Shown piece by piece: positions 35,649 to 49,200 of a DNA stretch of 64,000 nt (the first letter of the stretch is position 1; each line of letters begins with the position of its first letter). The notes beneath the pieces are model-generated. The model saw only the letters and a program-made list of their open reading frames with translations. It did no database searches and was not told where the DNA came from. Source of the stretch: Syngnathus acus (lineage: Eukaryota; Chordata; Actinopteri; Syngnathiformes; Syngnathidae); contig NC_051089.1 in assembly GCF_901709675.1 (NCBI RefSeq), positions 3,944,476 to 4,008,475 on the forward strand, given 5' to 3'. Position numbers and translations under genes: made by a program.

Positions 35649-35828
35649 CTGTGTTGCACATAAGCAGCTAATCGGATCATAGGATTTGATAGGAAGTGAC
35701 ATAAGCAAATTCAGAAGGCCAACTCCAGCTCACTGCAGGATTTTTTCTTGCCAATGTGTGCAATGAATGTTCATGTGGATTTAATTATTGTTGAAAACAC
35801 TGTAAATGACATATTTTTGAGTTGTGTA

Positions 35829-35834
35829 AATAAA
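35829..35834 (+). terminator. Candidate tm2d3 polyadenylation signal
   Basis: AATAAA on the coding strand, 1.4 kb past the tm2d3 stop. Another AATAAA lies inside the MITE at about 35594. Which is used, or whether an earlier variant is used, cannot be judged from sequence. Confidence 0.3.
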
Positions 35835-37602
35835 AATTGTGAAATCAGTTTTTTCTCAAATGAATGACTGGAATATTGTGAGGACATGCACACAAGCTCA
35901 GGGTCAAGCCCACAACTTGTATTTTATGAACACAACGGTATAGACTTTTAATGTTGGTCGTGATGCTGTTACGCAATAGATCATTGTCATTGAAGGGGTT
36001 GAATTTCTTTTGCTTTACCCGCCAACGTAGGAATTATTTGTGTTTATAGCAGAGGTCACTGTAAATTGTGACTCACGTCTGGCAGGTACAAAACAAAACA
36101 ACCCCACGTCTTCCGAAAACCTCTTGTCATTGGAAAACACGTTGCGTAACAGCAAGGAGGGAGGAGGGTGTCCAAAAAAAAAAAAAAAAAAAGCGACCCT
36201 CTCATTGGCCGTTGCGCTCAGGCCACAGTAAATTCACTCCACCCTATTTCGTCTTCATCGCTATGCTGGCCTTGGGCCAAAGATAACAACCCCCCCCAAG
36301 TTTTGGCCCAAGCCGAACTGAGGAACTTGGAAATGCTCACCTTTATTTCTCATGATGGAAAAATATTAGCCCTGTGGTTATTTGCATGCATGCTGTTGTA
36401 TTGTAAGCGTTGTAATACATGTTAAAATAATTAGTCGGCCTCCAACTGTTTGGCAAAATAAGGGTTTGGGGATTTGCAGGACTGTTTTTTCTTTAACCTT
36501 GTCATGTTTAACATCAATAATTTAAAATGTTTCGAACTGCATTAAATTGAGGAAAATTCTCAAACTAATATATATACTAAATATTAAAATTCACAAATAT
36601 AGCTTTTCTAGCTAGCTAAAAACAAATAGTTTTACAAATACTATTGTCAATCATAAAATAAAAATCTTATAAGTGTAAGACATTTTTTATTTTGGAAATC
36701 TACTTGATTACCAATCCTTGTTTACACAACTGCAAAAAACAACCATAACAGATTTAATAGAAAACAAGCCCAACTTTTCAGTATCATCAAAACATGCTTC
36801 TTGAAAAATAACAAATTGGAGCAGTTGAATGAGCTGAATTTTAGTGAGAAAAATGGCAAATTATTTATAATAGTCCATGGGACAATGATGAAGGGGGCGT
36901 AACGTTCTGCTATTACCCCTCATAATCATAATAATCCCATTTAATCATAGCCTGGCAATTACTTTCAACATCCCCTAATGATGGTGCAATCATGTGCTAA
37001 TGATGTCTAACTAAAAGAAATATTTTTTTTTCTTTTTAGGCAACAAAAGAGAATAGAAATGAATTCATTCATATTTTACATAAGGTCCTCACCCGCTGTC
37101 ATGCTATTGTTCTCGTCACAAAAACATTGGTGATTGACTTCCACCGACCGCCGTCCTCTTAACTCCCACACGTTCCGTTTTTGTCAAACGGCGCCCTGCT
37201 GTGTGTGGTCTCATGGTTGCTATGGTGCATCCAGAGCCCACCTGAAGTTGTGGAAATTGCAGTCTATAAAAAGCCGCTAGCGCCGATTTTCGTCTTTAGA
37301 CTTGTTTGCTCTCATTTAGTCTCGCATGGATGCTAATTGAAGGGAAAAGTGGGACTTTCATATTGTCATGGCGTAACAAATGTTTTGAATAAATCTAATT
37401 TATAAAACCATTTCTTGACGCCCATGTCAAATCAGGCCTATCTTTAAAGCCACACCTCGTGAGGACAAACGTGCCTTCTGGTGCAGCGCAATGGTTTCTC
37501 ATTCCATTCCAGCACTCTTGTATAACAAGTCAGCATTCCACCTGTAATCATTTCCAGTCGAGTCATTGTGACAGCAAAAATGGCAAATGCGGTTTCAGTG
37601 CT

Positions 37603-37608
37603 TTTATT
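37603..37608 (-). terminator. Candidate larp6 polyadenylation signal
   Basis: TTTATT on the + strand is AATAAA on the larp6 strand, 1.15 kb past the larp6 stop. Position-based inference. Confidence 0.35.
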
Positions 37609-38751
37609 TGCACAACAGGATTTGCACTGTACAAACAACCCCAGTTTAGGTGTTGAGGGACAAACACAGGAGCATCTCTTTTTACCTGACCTGAGCATCC
37701 CTCGCTCTTACTCTGTTGAGGAGAAACAAAGCTTTGTTTAAAAAAAAAAGAATAAATAAAAGCAGCAACTTGCTGAACAAATATACATGGGTAAGGGAAA
37801 CCCTTCCGTTGCAAAACGCAGATATGAAATTAAATTAAAAAAGTGTAAATTAAAATAAATGTACTGTCCAGCCTCAATGATAGAGTATGATCTTGGTTTT
37901 AGGAGGAGAAGTAAACAAACAAAACCAAAAAACAATAATGTTCTATGCGGCCCCACTAGTCTAATCACAACATTCCGATGCATATCGCGTTTGTGGAATA
38001 TTAATTAAACAGCAAAATGCGCCCGTTTGTATCCATCGGAGGGCAGCCATTTTGCCACTTACTGAGAATGACATCACAAATGAACAGGGTTTAGTTGACG
38101 ACCAATCACAGCTCAACATGCAAACATCACGAGCAAGCGCAGCCATGATTGGTCGTTACCTGAGCAACTGTGATGTCATTTTCAATTGACAACAAGTAGC
38201 AAAATGGCCGCCCCCTGAGCTGGATAAAACAGGTGGACTTTGCTGCTAAATACATATTCCCCAAACGCAGTATTAATCAGAATTATTTTTGTTAGACTAG
38301 TGATGGCTAAAAGAACATATTGTAAACATTTTTGAGTTGACTTTCCGTTCAAACTATGTAAAAATGTAGCGGATAGACCAAAACAGAAAAAAGGCATACT
38401 GTGATCTCCACGTACATGTCAATACATCTTCCATCGTGTGAGGTTTGTACACATTAAGACAGAACACTTGGATTTAAAAAAGAAAACAGGGGCCAAAACA
38501 CAAAACCCACAGAGCTCCTCTGACATTTTTTTTTTTTTTAGGTAAACATAGTGGAAGTTCTCTTGAAGCAATGACAACTTAATTAAATCCACTCAAATTC
38601 CCATTAGCGAAGAAATAATGTCGCCAAGTCAACATAAGATTTTGTATAAAAATAGAACGAGACATTCAACAAAAATAAATCTACAGTGTCAAATAAGAGG
38701 CGAGGGGGGGGGGCCGCTCAGGTTTGGCACGAGCTGGATGCTTTTCACACG

Positions 38752-41700
38752 TTAAGTCTGGGTGGCGGCACTCTTGGCTCTCTCGGCCAGCGGCCCGCAT
38801 TGGAACCCGCGGGTTCCGTCGGGGCCCCGCGGGAGCCTGGTGACGCCCGGTGGCAGCCCGTCTGCATTCTGGATCTTGCGGGCCAGCATGGGGCTCCCCA
38901 CGGGGCTGCTCTCCTGCGAGGCCACCTGCTTGCGCCTCTGCACCCACGGGCTGCCCGACGGTGTCAGGCTGCTGTCGGACGAGTAGTCGGCCCAGCGGCG
39001 CCCCGGTTCAGGGCTTAGCCGCCCCTGGGTGACCAAGGGCGATTTGTGGGAGTGGGCGGATTTGCGCTGGCTGCAGGGACTGGCGCGGGGGCTGGACCAC
39101 GGACTGTTGCGGGGTGACAGGTGATTGTTCTGGAAGGCAACACCTGCGGCCGTGGGGCTGAGCTTGTTGCAGGACTGCGACTTACGGGCCGGCCGCGGCG
39201 ACGTGGGGGTGCTCTCCGTGTCCGAGGAGCTGCAGGCCGAGTCGTCCGCGTGGTACTGCAGCTCTCGGACTCGGCTGTTGAGCGAGCGGCTTTTGCGCAT
39301 CCCCGTGGGGGGCGCTTCTTCACCGGGCCGCTCCTTCTGGACTTTCTTCTTGGGGGGCTTGGTGCCGATCAGGACCACCTTCAAGCCTGACGAGCCGCTC
39401 CCGCCGTCCTCGCCACCCACGGCCTCGTTGGCTTTGACGGCCGCCTCCACTTCCTCGAACTCCACGATGGCGCACTCCTCACTGCCCAGCTGGGCGTAGC
39501 GACCGCTCAGCCTCTTCAGGTCGGCCGGCAGGTCCTTGCCCGGCTTGAGGACACGGACCGACGCGATGGCGCCGTATGTCCCGAAGGCTTTGAGCAGCAG
39601 CTTCATCAGCTGCTCCTGCTGAGCGCCGCCGCTCTCGCCGGCCCCGTTCTCCGTGAGCTGGGCCAGCTCGGGCCAGCGCTGCAGCTCGCTCAGCAGCAGC
39701 ATGCGGCTGGGTAGCGACTCGCTGGCAAAGACCGGCACGGCCGACTTGCGCCGCACCTTCCGGCCTTCGTCGTTAAGCTCCAGGAGGTGTGATTGCCTCA
39801 GCGCGAAAGCCGTCGTTCTCCAATCGCGAGTCAAGTGTTTCACCTACAAAAACGACACGGGGTTATTCTTGAGAAATTACCAGAACTCCTAAGACCACGT
39901 CTACGGACTTATGCATTTTTTTTCCAGCCATTATTACCTTTTTGAAGGAGGTCAGCAACTTGACACTGACAAAGCCTAGCTTATTCCGCCGCACATGCTT
40001 TAGCAAGAAGGCGTCATGCTCCAGGTTTTCATCCGACAGGTAGTACTCGATCTGGGTCACCAGTTTTTGGATGAGTTCCGGGTCGGGGGGCTGCCAGCTC
40101 TCCTCCTCCAGCTCTCCACCACTGGTCCCGGCACCGCTGTATTGAGATGATGCAATGATGTTTTATTATTTGAATTGAACAAATGGAAAGAACAGATTGT
40201 GTTGTAGTGTAACGGGCAGAATTGTTGGACATTCTGGATCGTTCCATGTCCAGTATGCGTAGGAAGACGGCTCTCCCACTCAGAAAATCTCCTTTTGCTA
40301 CATTTTGCATTCAACACAATCAGCTTACTAGTTGCTGACAGAATTGCATTATTGCGCAACCACACCCCCTCCCCCCCAATGCTCCAGTAAGACAGTGAAT
40401 CACAGGTCCTGGTGCCAGGACTTCTCCATCTGAGAGGTGCACGGTCCCAATGCAGTTCAATGCCTGCCTCGCCCCTCCCTCTACGTGAATTTAAATGCAG
40501 TCTGGTATAAACAAGCAGATGAGAAGTGAATGAATTTTTGTCAAGATGACTCATCGCCTTCCTCCGCATCCCCCCCCCCCCCCCATGCCCCCACACTCTT
40601 GCTTCATCTCTGTCTCTCTCGCTCGGCTTTCTAGCAAGCTGACCGCACAGCTGGCACGAGCCTTCGAATGAGAGTCGTGCGAGCCTTTTTTGACGAGAGG
40701 ACGTGACTCAAATCAGATAATACTCTGGAATCTCCAACGTCCAACCGTTTGCATTCCAAAGTCTCTCACGGGAAATAGTAGGAAAAGGAAACAGTGAACC
40801 CTCACACTGTTAACAAACTCACCGATTGGCTTTTTGTGGAATCTACCAGCAGCAGAAAAACACTGCTTTTGCGCTTTTTATGAAATGCTTTAAGTTGCCA
40901 CAAGATGGCAGCAAAGCACAAATGTTCGATTAGACAGGAAGCTGGCCTGTCTAAATAAATTCATAGATACATTTAGCATTTTATTTCCTCTATTGAACGA
41001 CTTAAGAATCTTAAGATAACAAAAGTGTCGTCGTGGCTTGACAACTGCTATTTTTACAGGTTGCGAAGGAAATGCAAAATGTCATATTTGAAACTATGAA
41101 TAGGCGCAAGTATGTTGCAATTACTTGGCGGGTTTTCACGATTCGCAGCGGGGCTTCTTCACCGCCCCCCCCCCCTGTGAATAAATAATAAGTGGAGATT
41201 CTCTGTTGCAGGATATAAAGCAGTAAGCATCCAGATGGCAGCTACCAATCATCTCGTCTCCTGGCACCCGCTATAAACGTGACAAGAGAAGGAGGTGCCG
41301 CACAAAGCGCTTTGTGTGCTACAAAGCCATCAGGGCGTGGCCACGCTTGCCTCGGTGCTCAGGTAGGAACTTCTCAAGAGGCCGGCTAAAAATAGCAGGC
41401 GGTGACGCAAAGGGGTAGGGGGGGGGATTAAGGTGAAGGTGTCATCCTTTATGTCCCTCCAGTGTCCGGTAGTTTGGTGACTATGAGACTTGCCGTCTCG
41501 ACTGTGTGAGGATTTTACAATGGGCTCTGCCACACTCTTCAGTAGTAGACTTTTATATTTATAAAAAATAAAAAAATAAAATAAAAAAACAAGGCAAGAA
41601 ACTTTAATATTAAAGTTGGACAATTTAAAAAAAAAAAAAAAATTTGAAAATGAAAATAAGAGAACTGATTGTCCCCAAATTTAAGTAAAAACAACTCCCT

Positions 41701-42979
41701 TGCTTTTTGTGCAAACTAACATATAGATGCCAATTTATAAAGTTGTTCCACCTAAAATGACTATTTTAGCCATCAAAAAGATTTTTTTTTACAGCGATAG
41801 AAATACAGTTGTGCACTTGACACTGATATGTGCATTCTGTCCTCCCACCTGGTTGAGGCAGATGGCCACTCACACACACTCACAGACACACACACAGTCT
41901 TAAGGAAGCCATGCGGTCAAAGTGCTTGCTTTGATAGGATCAAAATAAAAAAAGGCTTATCGTCACTTTTGCCACTGAGCAACCGCTTTTGTCGCAATAA
42001 GTTTGACTTCTGCTTCTACAGTTGTCATCACATCTGCGGACGCTTTCCTCAAATGACCTTAAAAGATGTTTTAATAATTAATGATATTCGTTTATGTGAA
42101 TATGTCATCATGTTAATAATTTAACAAGGTAGAAAACCACTTTTTTTAAAAGATCATTTTTACAATACTGCGAGGATGTGACAATGTCCCATGACTGAGC
42201 ACTTATTTTTAGAGCGGCTCCACGAGTTAGTCATGTGGTCCTTAGGGGGGCTACCTGGGGACACCTGCCTCCTATAAATATGTATTTAATGGCATTTTGT
42301 TGCGTACAAGTGACTCTAAATGGAGCTCAGTTGCAGTAAGCACAGAAATGGAACAAACAACACCACGAAAACATTTTTGAGGTATTTGGTACTTATATTG
42401 GAGTCAGATGGAAACGCACAAACTCGAGGTGAAGGCATGGTTCCATCAAAAACAAGATGATTTCACTCCGTGATATTGTTTGCATGCTTGAAATGCAAAA
42501 ATGCAGAAAAACAAGTTGGTTCAAAAAGTGCCCTGATGTATTTGTGGTTTGAACATGTGTATAAAAACGGAATTGGAGATTTAATTCCTACTCAAAGCTC
42601 AGCCAGCTTCAACTATTGACAAATGAGATGCACAGGATTGTGAAATAAAATTTAAAAAAGGACCAAACTGAGGCTTTAGGTCTATTTGAGCTCGCTACAA
42701 CTTTTAAGTCTCCCATGGTGTAAAGTGCGCGTGTGTCATGACAAACCTTGACTTGTCATGCCTGCCGAATTCATCCTCGCTGCAGCTGCCGCCGATAAAG
42801 TCGACATGACCGGGCGAGAATTCCTCCGGTTCCTCGTCCTCAGCCGCCTGGATGGCGACCGTGATGGTGACCGTACCCATCTCTTGCGAAAGCTGGTGGT
42901 CCACGGTGATGACCTCTTCGGACGAGTCGGGGGAGCATGGGCTGGTGCTCGGACTGGAGATCCCCGCGGCAGCGCTCAT
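38752..42979 (-). CDS. larp6: La-related protein 6 (3 exons)
   Basis: Minus-strand exons 42979-42747, 40136-39938 and 39843-38752 (phases 2 and 0) give 507 aa (human 491). LARP6 binds the 5' stem-loop of type I collagen mRNAs and regulates their translation; it acts in cytoplasm and nucleus. An acidic N-terminus carries TITVAIQAAEDEEPEEF. The La motif is in exon 2 (QIEYYLSDENLEHDAFLLKH, KLGFVSVKLLTSFKK). The RRM-like domain in exon 3 includes SVRVLKPGKDLP and ECAIVEFEEVEAAVKA. A basic PPKKK segment and a long Ser/Pro-rich tail follow. The LSA/SUZ-C-like end reads ADGLPPGVTRLPRGPDGTRGF. The start is the ATG at 42979 (MSAAAG); an open frame continues upstream but turns into Ser/Ala repeats. It is divergent from lrrc49, as in human. 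The larp6a/b identity is unresolved. Confidence 0.94.
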
Positions 42980-45900
42980 GTTCTCCCCGGAGTGGCTTAA
43001 GACGGCTGCGGAAGCCGAGCTCGTGTCAAGGAGGCGGGCAGTCGATCGACGGCTACTCTCGCGGAGGAGGACCCACGGAGCTCCCAAGACGCGCTCCACG
43101 GCTTGCCACACGAGCCCGAACCAGATCCGAGCGGCCTGCGGAGCCGGCGAGACGCAACCTGGAGCGAGAGAGGCCGACGGGCTGCAAGGGGAGGAGGAGG
43201 AGGAGGAGGAGGAGGCAGCAGCACCGCCACCACCGTGTACCGCCGCGGCTACTGCAGCTACTTCCTCATATGTAAGAGGCTTTGTGGCTCGGATGCGAGC
43301 TCTGGGATTGGGCCGTGGTGGCGTCTGTTCGCACTCACTGGCCCACAAGCAGAGGCTGACACAAAGCCAGGAGGGGGGCAGCAGGAAGGAGAGGCAACGC
43401 ATGAAGGCGTTCACCAGCGCGTGCATACTTGATTTATTCAATTTATTCCCGCACAGTCGTGCATAAAAATACTTGTTATTGTGATCATACAAATCCCACT
43501 TTCCTAAGGCGTCTTTAAAATGGGAGGGGAGCAAATTGACGTGTTGCAACCTAATTGGGGGAATTGCCGTGACGATGCAGCAGGTAGAATTGAAGGCTGC
43601 TAATTGAATAATAGGCTTGCAGCGTGTTCTGGCACGCAGCCAGGTGACCCCTCAGGAAAAAGGAGCGTGATGATTAACGGGAGCCCCAAAAATAGAAGAT
43701 CGAGGGAAAGTCCATCTGCAAATAGATAAAGATAAATAATGAGCACATGATTGAAAAAAATATTGAAGTTCAAACCGTCAATTTGTGCAATATAAATATT
43801 TTTTAGGTCTATTTGACTCAAACCAAACCCTAAAAATCCCCAAGATGTTTTTAAGAACCTTTGCTAGTTCTGCCAAAGAGGAAATAGTTTGTGTATTTGG
43901 AGGTTTCCAGGGTAAACTTTTTTCTTAAATGGACTCGTGTGGGGAAAGCCCATTAAAATTTGAAGGGTGTAACATTGTGGAAAAACTAAGTGTACCCTGC
44001 CCTAATAGTCACACAAAACTTAGAGTGCAGTTTGTTTTCCAGTGGCCTTGGAATAGTTTGAGGTTATAAATTGGGAACATATTCTACAAAAACCAAAATC
44101 GCAATAATAATACTGAATCATTTCCAAAAGTGATCAAGGACTTGGCTTTGTGGTCACAGTTAAACAAAGCGCCCACTTGGCCCTGGAAATGTTTTTATTT
44201 CTTTTCCTTTCCACATGTTCACACTTGTCGTGCTCACAGCTTGACCATTCCACTTTTCTAAGCATCTTTCTTGGCCTAAAAACGGTGACAATCACTCACA
44301 ATACTTTTGTTAGCCCGTCACCATCCCTGCATGAAGCAGCCCGAGTCCCAAACATTGGCAAGTGTCGCTCACAGCTGGTGGGCAGGCTGACTCATTCTCG
44401 GCACCACATGCCGTACACACTGCTCCACTTTGTGTGTACAGTGTAACAAGTTTGGCAAAGTGTGTCAGCAGTTCTCAATGTAGATTATAGAATCATGTTT
44501 TCCCAATACGCAGAAAATTCCCAACCTCAACTCTGAGCCTAACCCTCATTTAAAATCATAAAATGTAAGCTTGTTGATATTCAGAAGGCAGAGTCTCCAT
44601 TTAAAATCCTAATATTGACAAATCCAGTTTATTTTCATTTTAAAGATGCATCACTCCTAAAAAAATATGTCAACATCATAATGGACATCCTGTACTTCCT
44701 TTTATCCCTAGGTGCTTGCATTGATGTTTTCATGTTGCTCGTCCTTTGGCTCACTGACCTTTCCAAGACAATTATATAATCTTAAATTCTTGGAAAGGGG
44801 AAAAAAAAAAAAAACTAGAAAATTAATAAATTACTGTGGACCACCCGAAGGTTTCAATCAAGCTGTGACCTTTGAACCTGCTCCTTTGTTTGCGGAACGT
44901 GACACCAAGTACTAAAAAAAGCATCTTTGCACAAAATAATCACACTTGTATTTGTAATAAAGGTTTAAATGTCAAACCACCACAAAAAGAAATGAGTCAA
45001 TAAATGAATAAAACCGATGGAAAAGACACCCGGAAAAGAGAAGCACATGTCGCAGGTAGAAAAATAAATAAATAGAAGTCTTGACAAATTAATAAAATTA
45101 GCACCTTGGATAGCTCAGTACATGTGAAGAAGCACAAACGCTTGACAGACAGCTTACATTCTATACATGTGGCACATTTCCTTCTCGTTCATGAATAGAT
45201 TGTGACAGGCACTGTGTGGGTTGCGCCTTTGGTAAATCTGGACTGCTTTTTCCAAAGGATTATAATTACACTTGGTTGTTTGTTATTATTTTCCAAATAC
45301 CATCGTAAAAACATTACCATAACTAGCGCTCCAGCCGAAGTTGGAGGCAATTTGCAATTTAGTTTGTATGTTTGCAGGATACTTCCTGTTTTGTGGAGAA
45401 TGACTTAAAACACAGATGTGCCAAAAAAAAAAAAAAACAGGACAGCTTTCTGTTTAGAAGTAACATATTGGGGTGGTCAGCAGCCCCATGAGCCACCAGC
45501 AAAGATCCGCCCCTGCCCTCCAAAAAAAACACCTCAACACATTACCACTTCACCTTGCAATCTGGTAAACAAATACACATAAATAATTTGCAATTGTGCA
45601 TATTTCTACCATGTTCTGTTTTTCTGTGTGTCAAATGGAGGAGGCTCTGCTCTCTTGTTTAGTTCAACACAGTGGGGTCAATGACAGGAGGCAAAGTTGA
45701 AAGGTCACACGTGGCACAAATGCATGTCACAACATGTTTATTCAGTGTGCCGCGTGTGTTTGTGTCTCGACAAGTCCTTGTTAACATCCTGTTGCATTTG
45801 CTCAATGATACTTTAGATTTTGCACTCTCGCTTGAGAAAAATGGGACCGGATAAACAAGAGCTCTGTTTTGTTTTAATTAGTCGGTAATCAGACTGGAAG

Positions 45901-46253
45901 GACATGTGTGACTCCAAATTACATCGCAACAACAGCCAGCTGACTAATAAAAAGCACATTTTTAGATCATTTGAAATTTTTAGTACCAGTTTGTACAGCA
46001 AGTGCTGTTTTTGTTTTTGTTTTTTAAAGAAAGTGTACGTTACCAAGCAATGGCACGGCGGTTGCCATGGCAACGAAACTTGTGTGTTTGTGTCTCTTGC
46101 TTTCCGAGGAGGCTGCGAGCAGAAAGGATCTCCAAAACGGTAGCGATAGATAAAACATTTAATGTGCCGTTGTTTGCTTCCATAGGGATGTTTTCCAGCA
46201 AAAGAAATTTGATGCTAGCCCGGTGCTAACAAATTTGCTGGCTGCACGGAGAC
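42980..46253. promoter_or_regulatory. Divergent larp6-lrrc49 intergenic region
   Basis: larp6 (minus) and lrrc49 (plus) start here in opposite directions, 3.3 kb apart. The first 600 bp are GC-rich with a GGA/GAGG run (about 43190-43215) and are probably the larp6 promoter or leader. The middle is AT-rich and shows no exon. An RFX X-box lies at 46061-46074. In human, THAP10 sits in this interval from memory; I see no THAP domain here. Confidence 0.55.
46061..46074. promoter_or_regulatory. Perfect palindromic RFX X-box upstream of lrrc49
   Basis: GTTGCCATGGCAAC is fully self-complementary and meets every fixed position of the RFX X-box consensus. It is 180 bp upstream of the lrrc49 start codon, a typical promoter distance. 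RFX2/RFX3 drive ciliary genes, and LRRC49 belongs to the tubulin polyglutamylase complex acting on cilia and centrioles. The functional link is inference, but motif, position and gene role agree. Confidence 0.6.
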
Positions 46254-49200
46254 ATGGGCTCCGCCGAGCGCACACGGAAACACAGAAACGACAACAATGA
46301 TAACTTGGTGTTTCTCACACCAATGGTTAGTGACACCATTTATTAGTTTGTTTTGAATAATTGCACAAGAATGACAAAACTCAACTTTTCCCTGCAGGTT
46401 AACAGTTGCAAGTTGCGCCCAAAGACCGGCAAATTATTACCTGGGAGAGGCCAGCGAATGGTGAGCACATTGGAAGACATGCAAATTTGATGACCAAATA
46501 ATAATCATATTTTAATCAATTTTTGTTCCCATTTCATAGGTCGCATATCATGATTATTTAAAGGACTCAGGTCTGAATCCAAAGGCAAGAAGTTCGCTTT
46601 ACCCAGGTGCTTTTATTCTGTGCAGCTCAACACTATTTTCTAAGTATAGTCAAGTAGTGACGTCAGTTTTAGAAATTGTGTCCTGGGCTCACCTGAATTG
46701 ACAAACATTCCTCTCCAGATTATTCTTATTCCCATCGAGAGCCATCGCTCAGTGCTGCCCCCTACAGTTTGCCCTCATTTCCTTTTACTCCAAATGAGGT
46801 CCGGAACAGGCCAACTCGCAGCGCCCCTCACCCCAAGTCAACAGGTGAACAGCACAAAGTAGAATTATCATTTGTATGAAAAGAAAATATATTTACATTG
46901 GTGTTTATTTGTTGTTCAGGTGGCAACGGAGCGTACCATTTCAACGCCACCTCTGGTTTCCCCATCATTCACTTCCATTTGGATGATGTGGGATCCAGTC
47001 TTCATCGAATTGACTTGGACAGGTATTTGTTGTTTTTACAAGACTTTAAATTCTGCCTTTTGTTTGCAGGGACAAACAACTAGTATTATATTCGACTGAA
47101 AAATGACCACCCACTGTTATGTAGTTTTTTCTTTCGTTTCCGTCAAAGCTGCAATGACAAATATGTCCACTAGGGTGCAGCAGACTCCTTAAAATACTTA
47201 ATACCTGTAATATTTCGGTAGGTGGCTTCAGTTCATATGAATGTTTTCCACCTTGCAGGCGCTGCCTAGATGAGTGTCCACAGTTTGGCGCCTTGGAGGA
47301 CTTGCAAGTTCTCAACCTGCAGCACAACATGATCGCTACCATCAGTCAGCTGTCACTCTTGAGGCAACTTGTCATCCTCAACTTGGACGACAATCACATC
47401 ACCGATATGAGCGGCATCCAAGCACTTACCTCCCTGAGGATCCTCAATTTGGCAAATAACAGGTGACTTGTGTCATAAGTCTGATACCAATGTAACAAAT
47501 AAATACAAGAATTCATTTTACACTTGAGGGGCTTGTAAAAAATGTGGTATCCAAAATCTTAAAGGAGCTTTTCTATCATTTCATAACCTTGGGTGTAAAG
47601 TAAAATATGAGTCTGCAATGTGTGACTTTTCTTTTGCAGGATTTGTCAAATCACCTGCTTGGATAATCTATCCAAGCTTCACATCTTGGATTTGCATCAT
47701 AATCAGGTACAACGTTTAACTCCCATTGCTGGATTCATAAATTGTATCCATCTATCTGGTTACACTTCATTAGTCTTCTTCACTCTGGCGGCGCCATGTA
47801 GTCTTAAGCCTTTGTGGTTTAGCTGCTCATGTTTTGTGTGAGAAAAATGGAAACAAAAAAGAAGCAAATTTGTTCTTTATTTTTATTCAGTTGGCAAAAA
47901 AGACAAACTACACACACACCGCGCGGACAAGGCGAGAGAAATCAAACAATGAGAAGATATTAAACGGAAAGGCCCGACTGATTGTCTTAATTGTGTTGTG
48001 CCAGTGCGCGCTGCCCACGCAGCACCTCAGGGAACGCTCTCGAGTCCTCTTCGCTTTGTGGAGCCACAGTCCGAATACATGAATAATTACAGCACAGCGC
48101 GGTTTCAGCTCATGTCCACAGGAAAAACATTTACATGATAATATAGATATTTTTTTTAATGATCATATTTCATAACATTGTGAAACGGTTGCTAATGAAG
48201 TCCCAGCAAAATACGACGATTAGATGTTCAGTTGGATTTTGAATGATAACTATAAATCACAAAAAGTTGACTCCCATTCTGTACGCTCATCCTCGATGAC
48301 CAAAGCGGAGCATCAAATGTGACCCGACACGTCGGCCATCGCTTTTCCACTTGGCCGCTTGTTCGCGAGCGCTCCCGCGACACGCTCTGCTCACTCTGAA
48401 AACCGAGGCCCCTCGGAATCTTCTCCTCTCATCAATTCCGCTTGTACTGTCAGCAGCGTGGGTGGCCGAGTGGCCCAACGTTGAGGCGCCTCGCAAAGAC
48501 TGTGGACCATGTTATCTTCTGATAAAACCTTATGAATAAAAGAAAAACTTTACCATTGTCACCTCATATGTTACTTTTTGTCTCAGATCAGCAAGATGGA
48601 GAACCTGAACCATCTGACCGAGCTGCAGGTGTTGAACCTGGCTGGGAACAACATCTCCCGAGTGGAGAACCTCCAAGGCCTGAACTCTTTGACGGAACTC
48701 AACCTGCGACACAATCACATCTCTTTTGTGGTGAGGGGCCTTCATTCATTTTGATCAAATCAGGTCTTCCAATCTCCATCCGAATCCTGTTTTTTAAAAT
48801 TCCCACTGATTATGTAAATGCTCGGTCATTGGTGTTCAAGTCACGTCATAGCCTCGGACCAGCTCACTTCTGTGAGATCACTTTGGACGTGTCATCAAAT
48901 CTTACGCTGCTTCCGAGACATTCTCAGAAGCTTCCCGGGCTCAGCGCATGAAATCGGACCCTGAATAACAAGAAACTCACTTCCTTTGGTTCCTAAAGCT
49001 TTTAAACAGGAACACTACATGTCAGGACTGGCCTATTCATTTTCTACTCAAATCCCTGGAGCACTTTTCTTGCTTTTTGGTGAAGGAAATCCACTTGGAA
49101 TCCAACATAACATCAACTCCAATCTTCTCCCATCACTCACCTTCTCCCGCAACTATGTGCTATTGATCGGATGTAATATTTCACTTACTCTTCAATTCTA

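Larger units (their letters stand above)
34429..38751. other. Convergent tm2d3-larp6 3' regions
   Basis: The left part is probably the tm2d3 3' UTR (with MITE 35437-35648) and the right part the larp6 3' UTR, with non-coding spacer between. Poly-A runs occur near 36175-36192. ORFs here are short and lack any recognised domain. Confidence 0.55.

Noticed and set aside
38681-39499. Long open frames antisense to larp6 exon 3
   Set aside because: They are shadows of a GC-rich coding exon, with Arg/Gly/Ala-rich translations and no domain.
42704-43549. 281-residue open frame covering larp6 exon 1
   Set aside because: Only the part from the ATG at 42979 to 42747 is larp6. Upstream it becomes Ser/Ala/Pro repeats and downstream it reads through the splice donor at 42746.
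47834-48082. 82-residue frame in lrrc49 intron 7
   Set aside because: It has no domain, sits between well-supported exons at 47640-47706 and 48587-48730 and is not needed for phase.
48455-48540. GTGGCCGAGTGG, like the 5' part of a Ser/Leu tRNA
   Set aside because: No acceptor pairing, no GGTTCGAATCC-type T-arm and no plausible anticodon arm at the right spacing.
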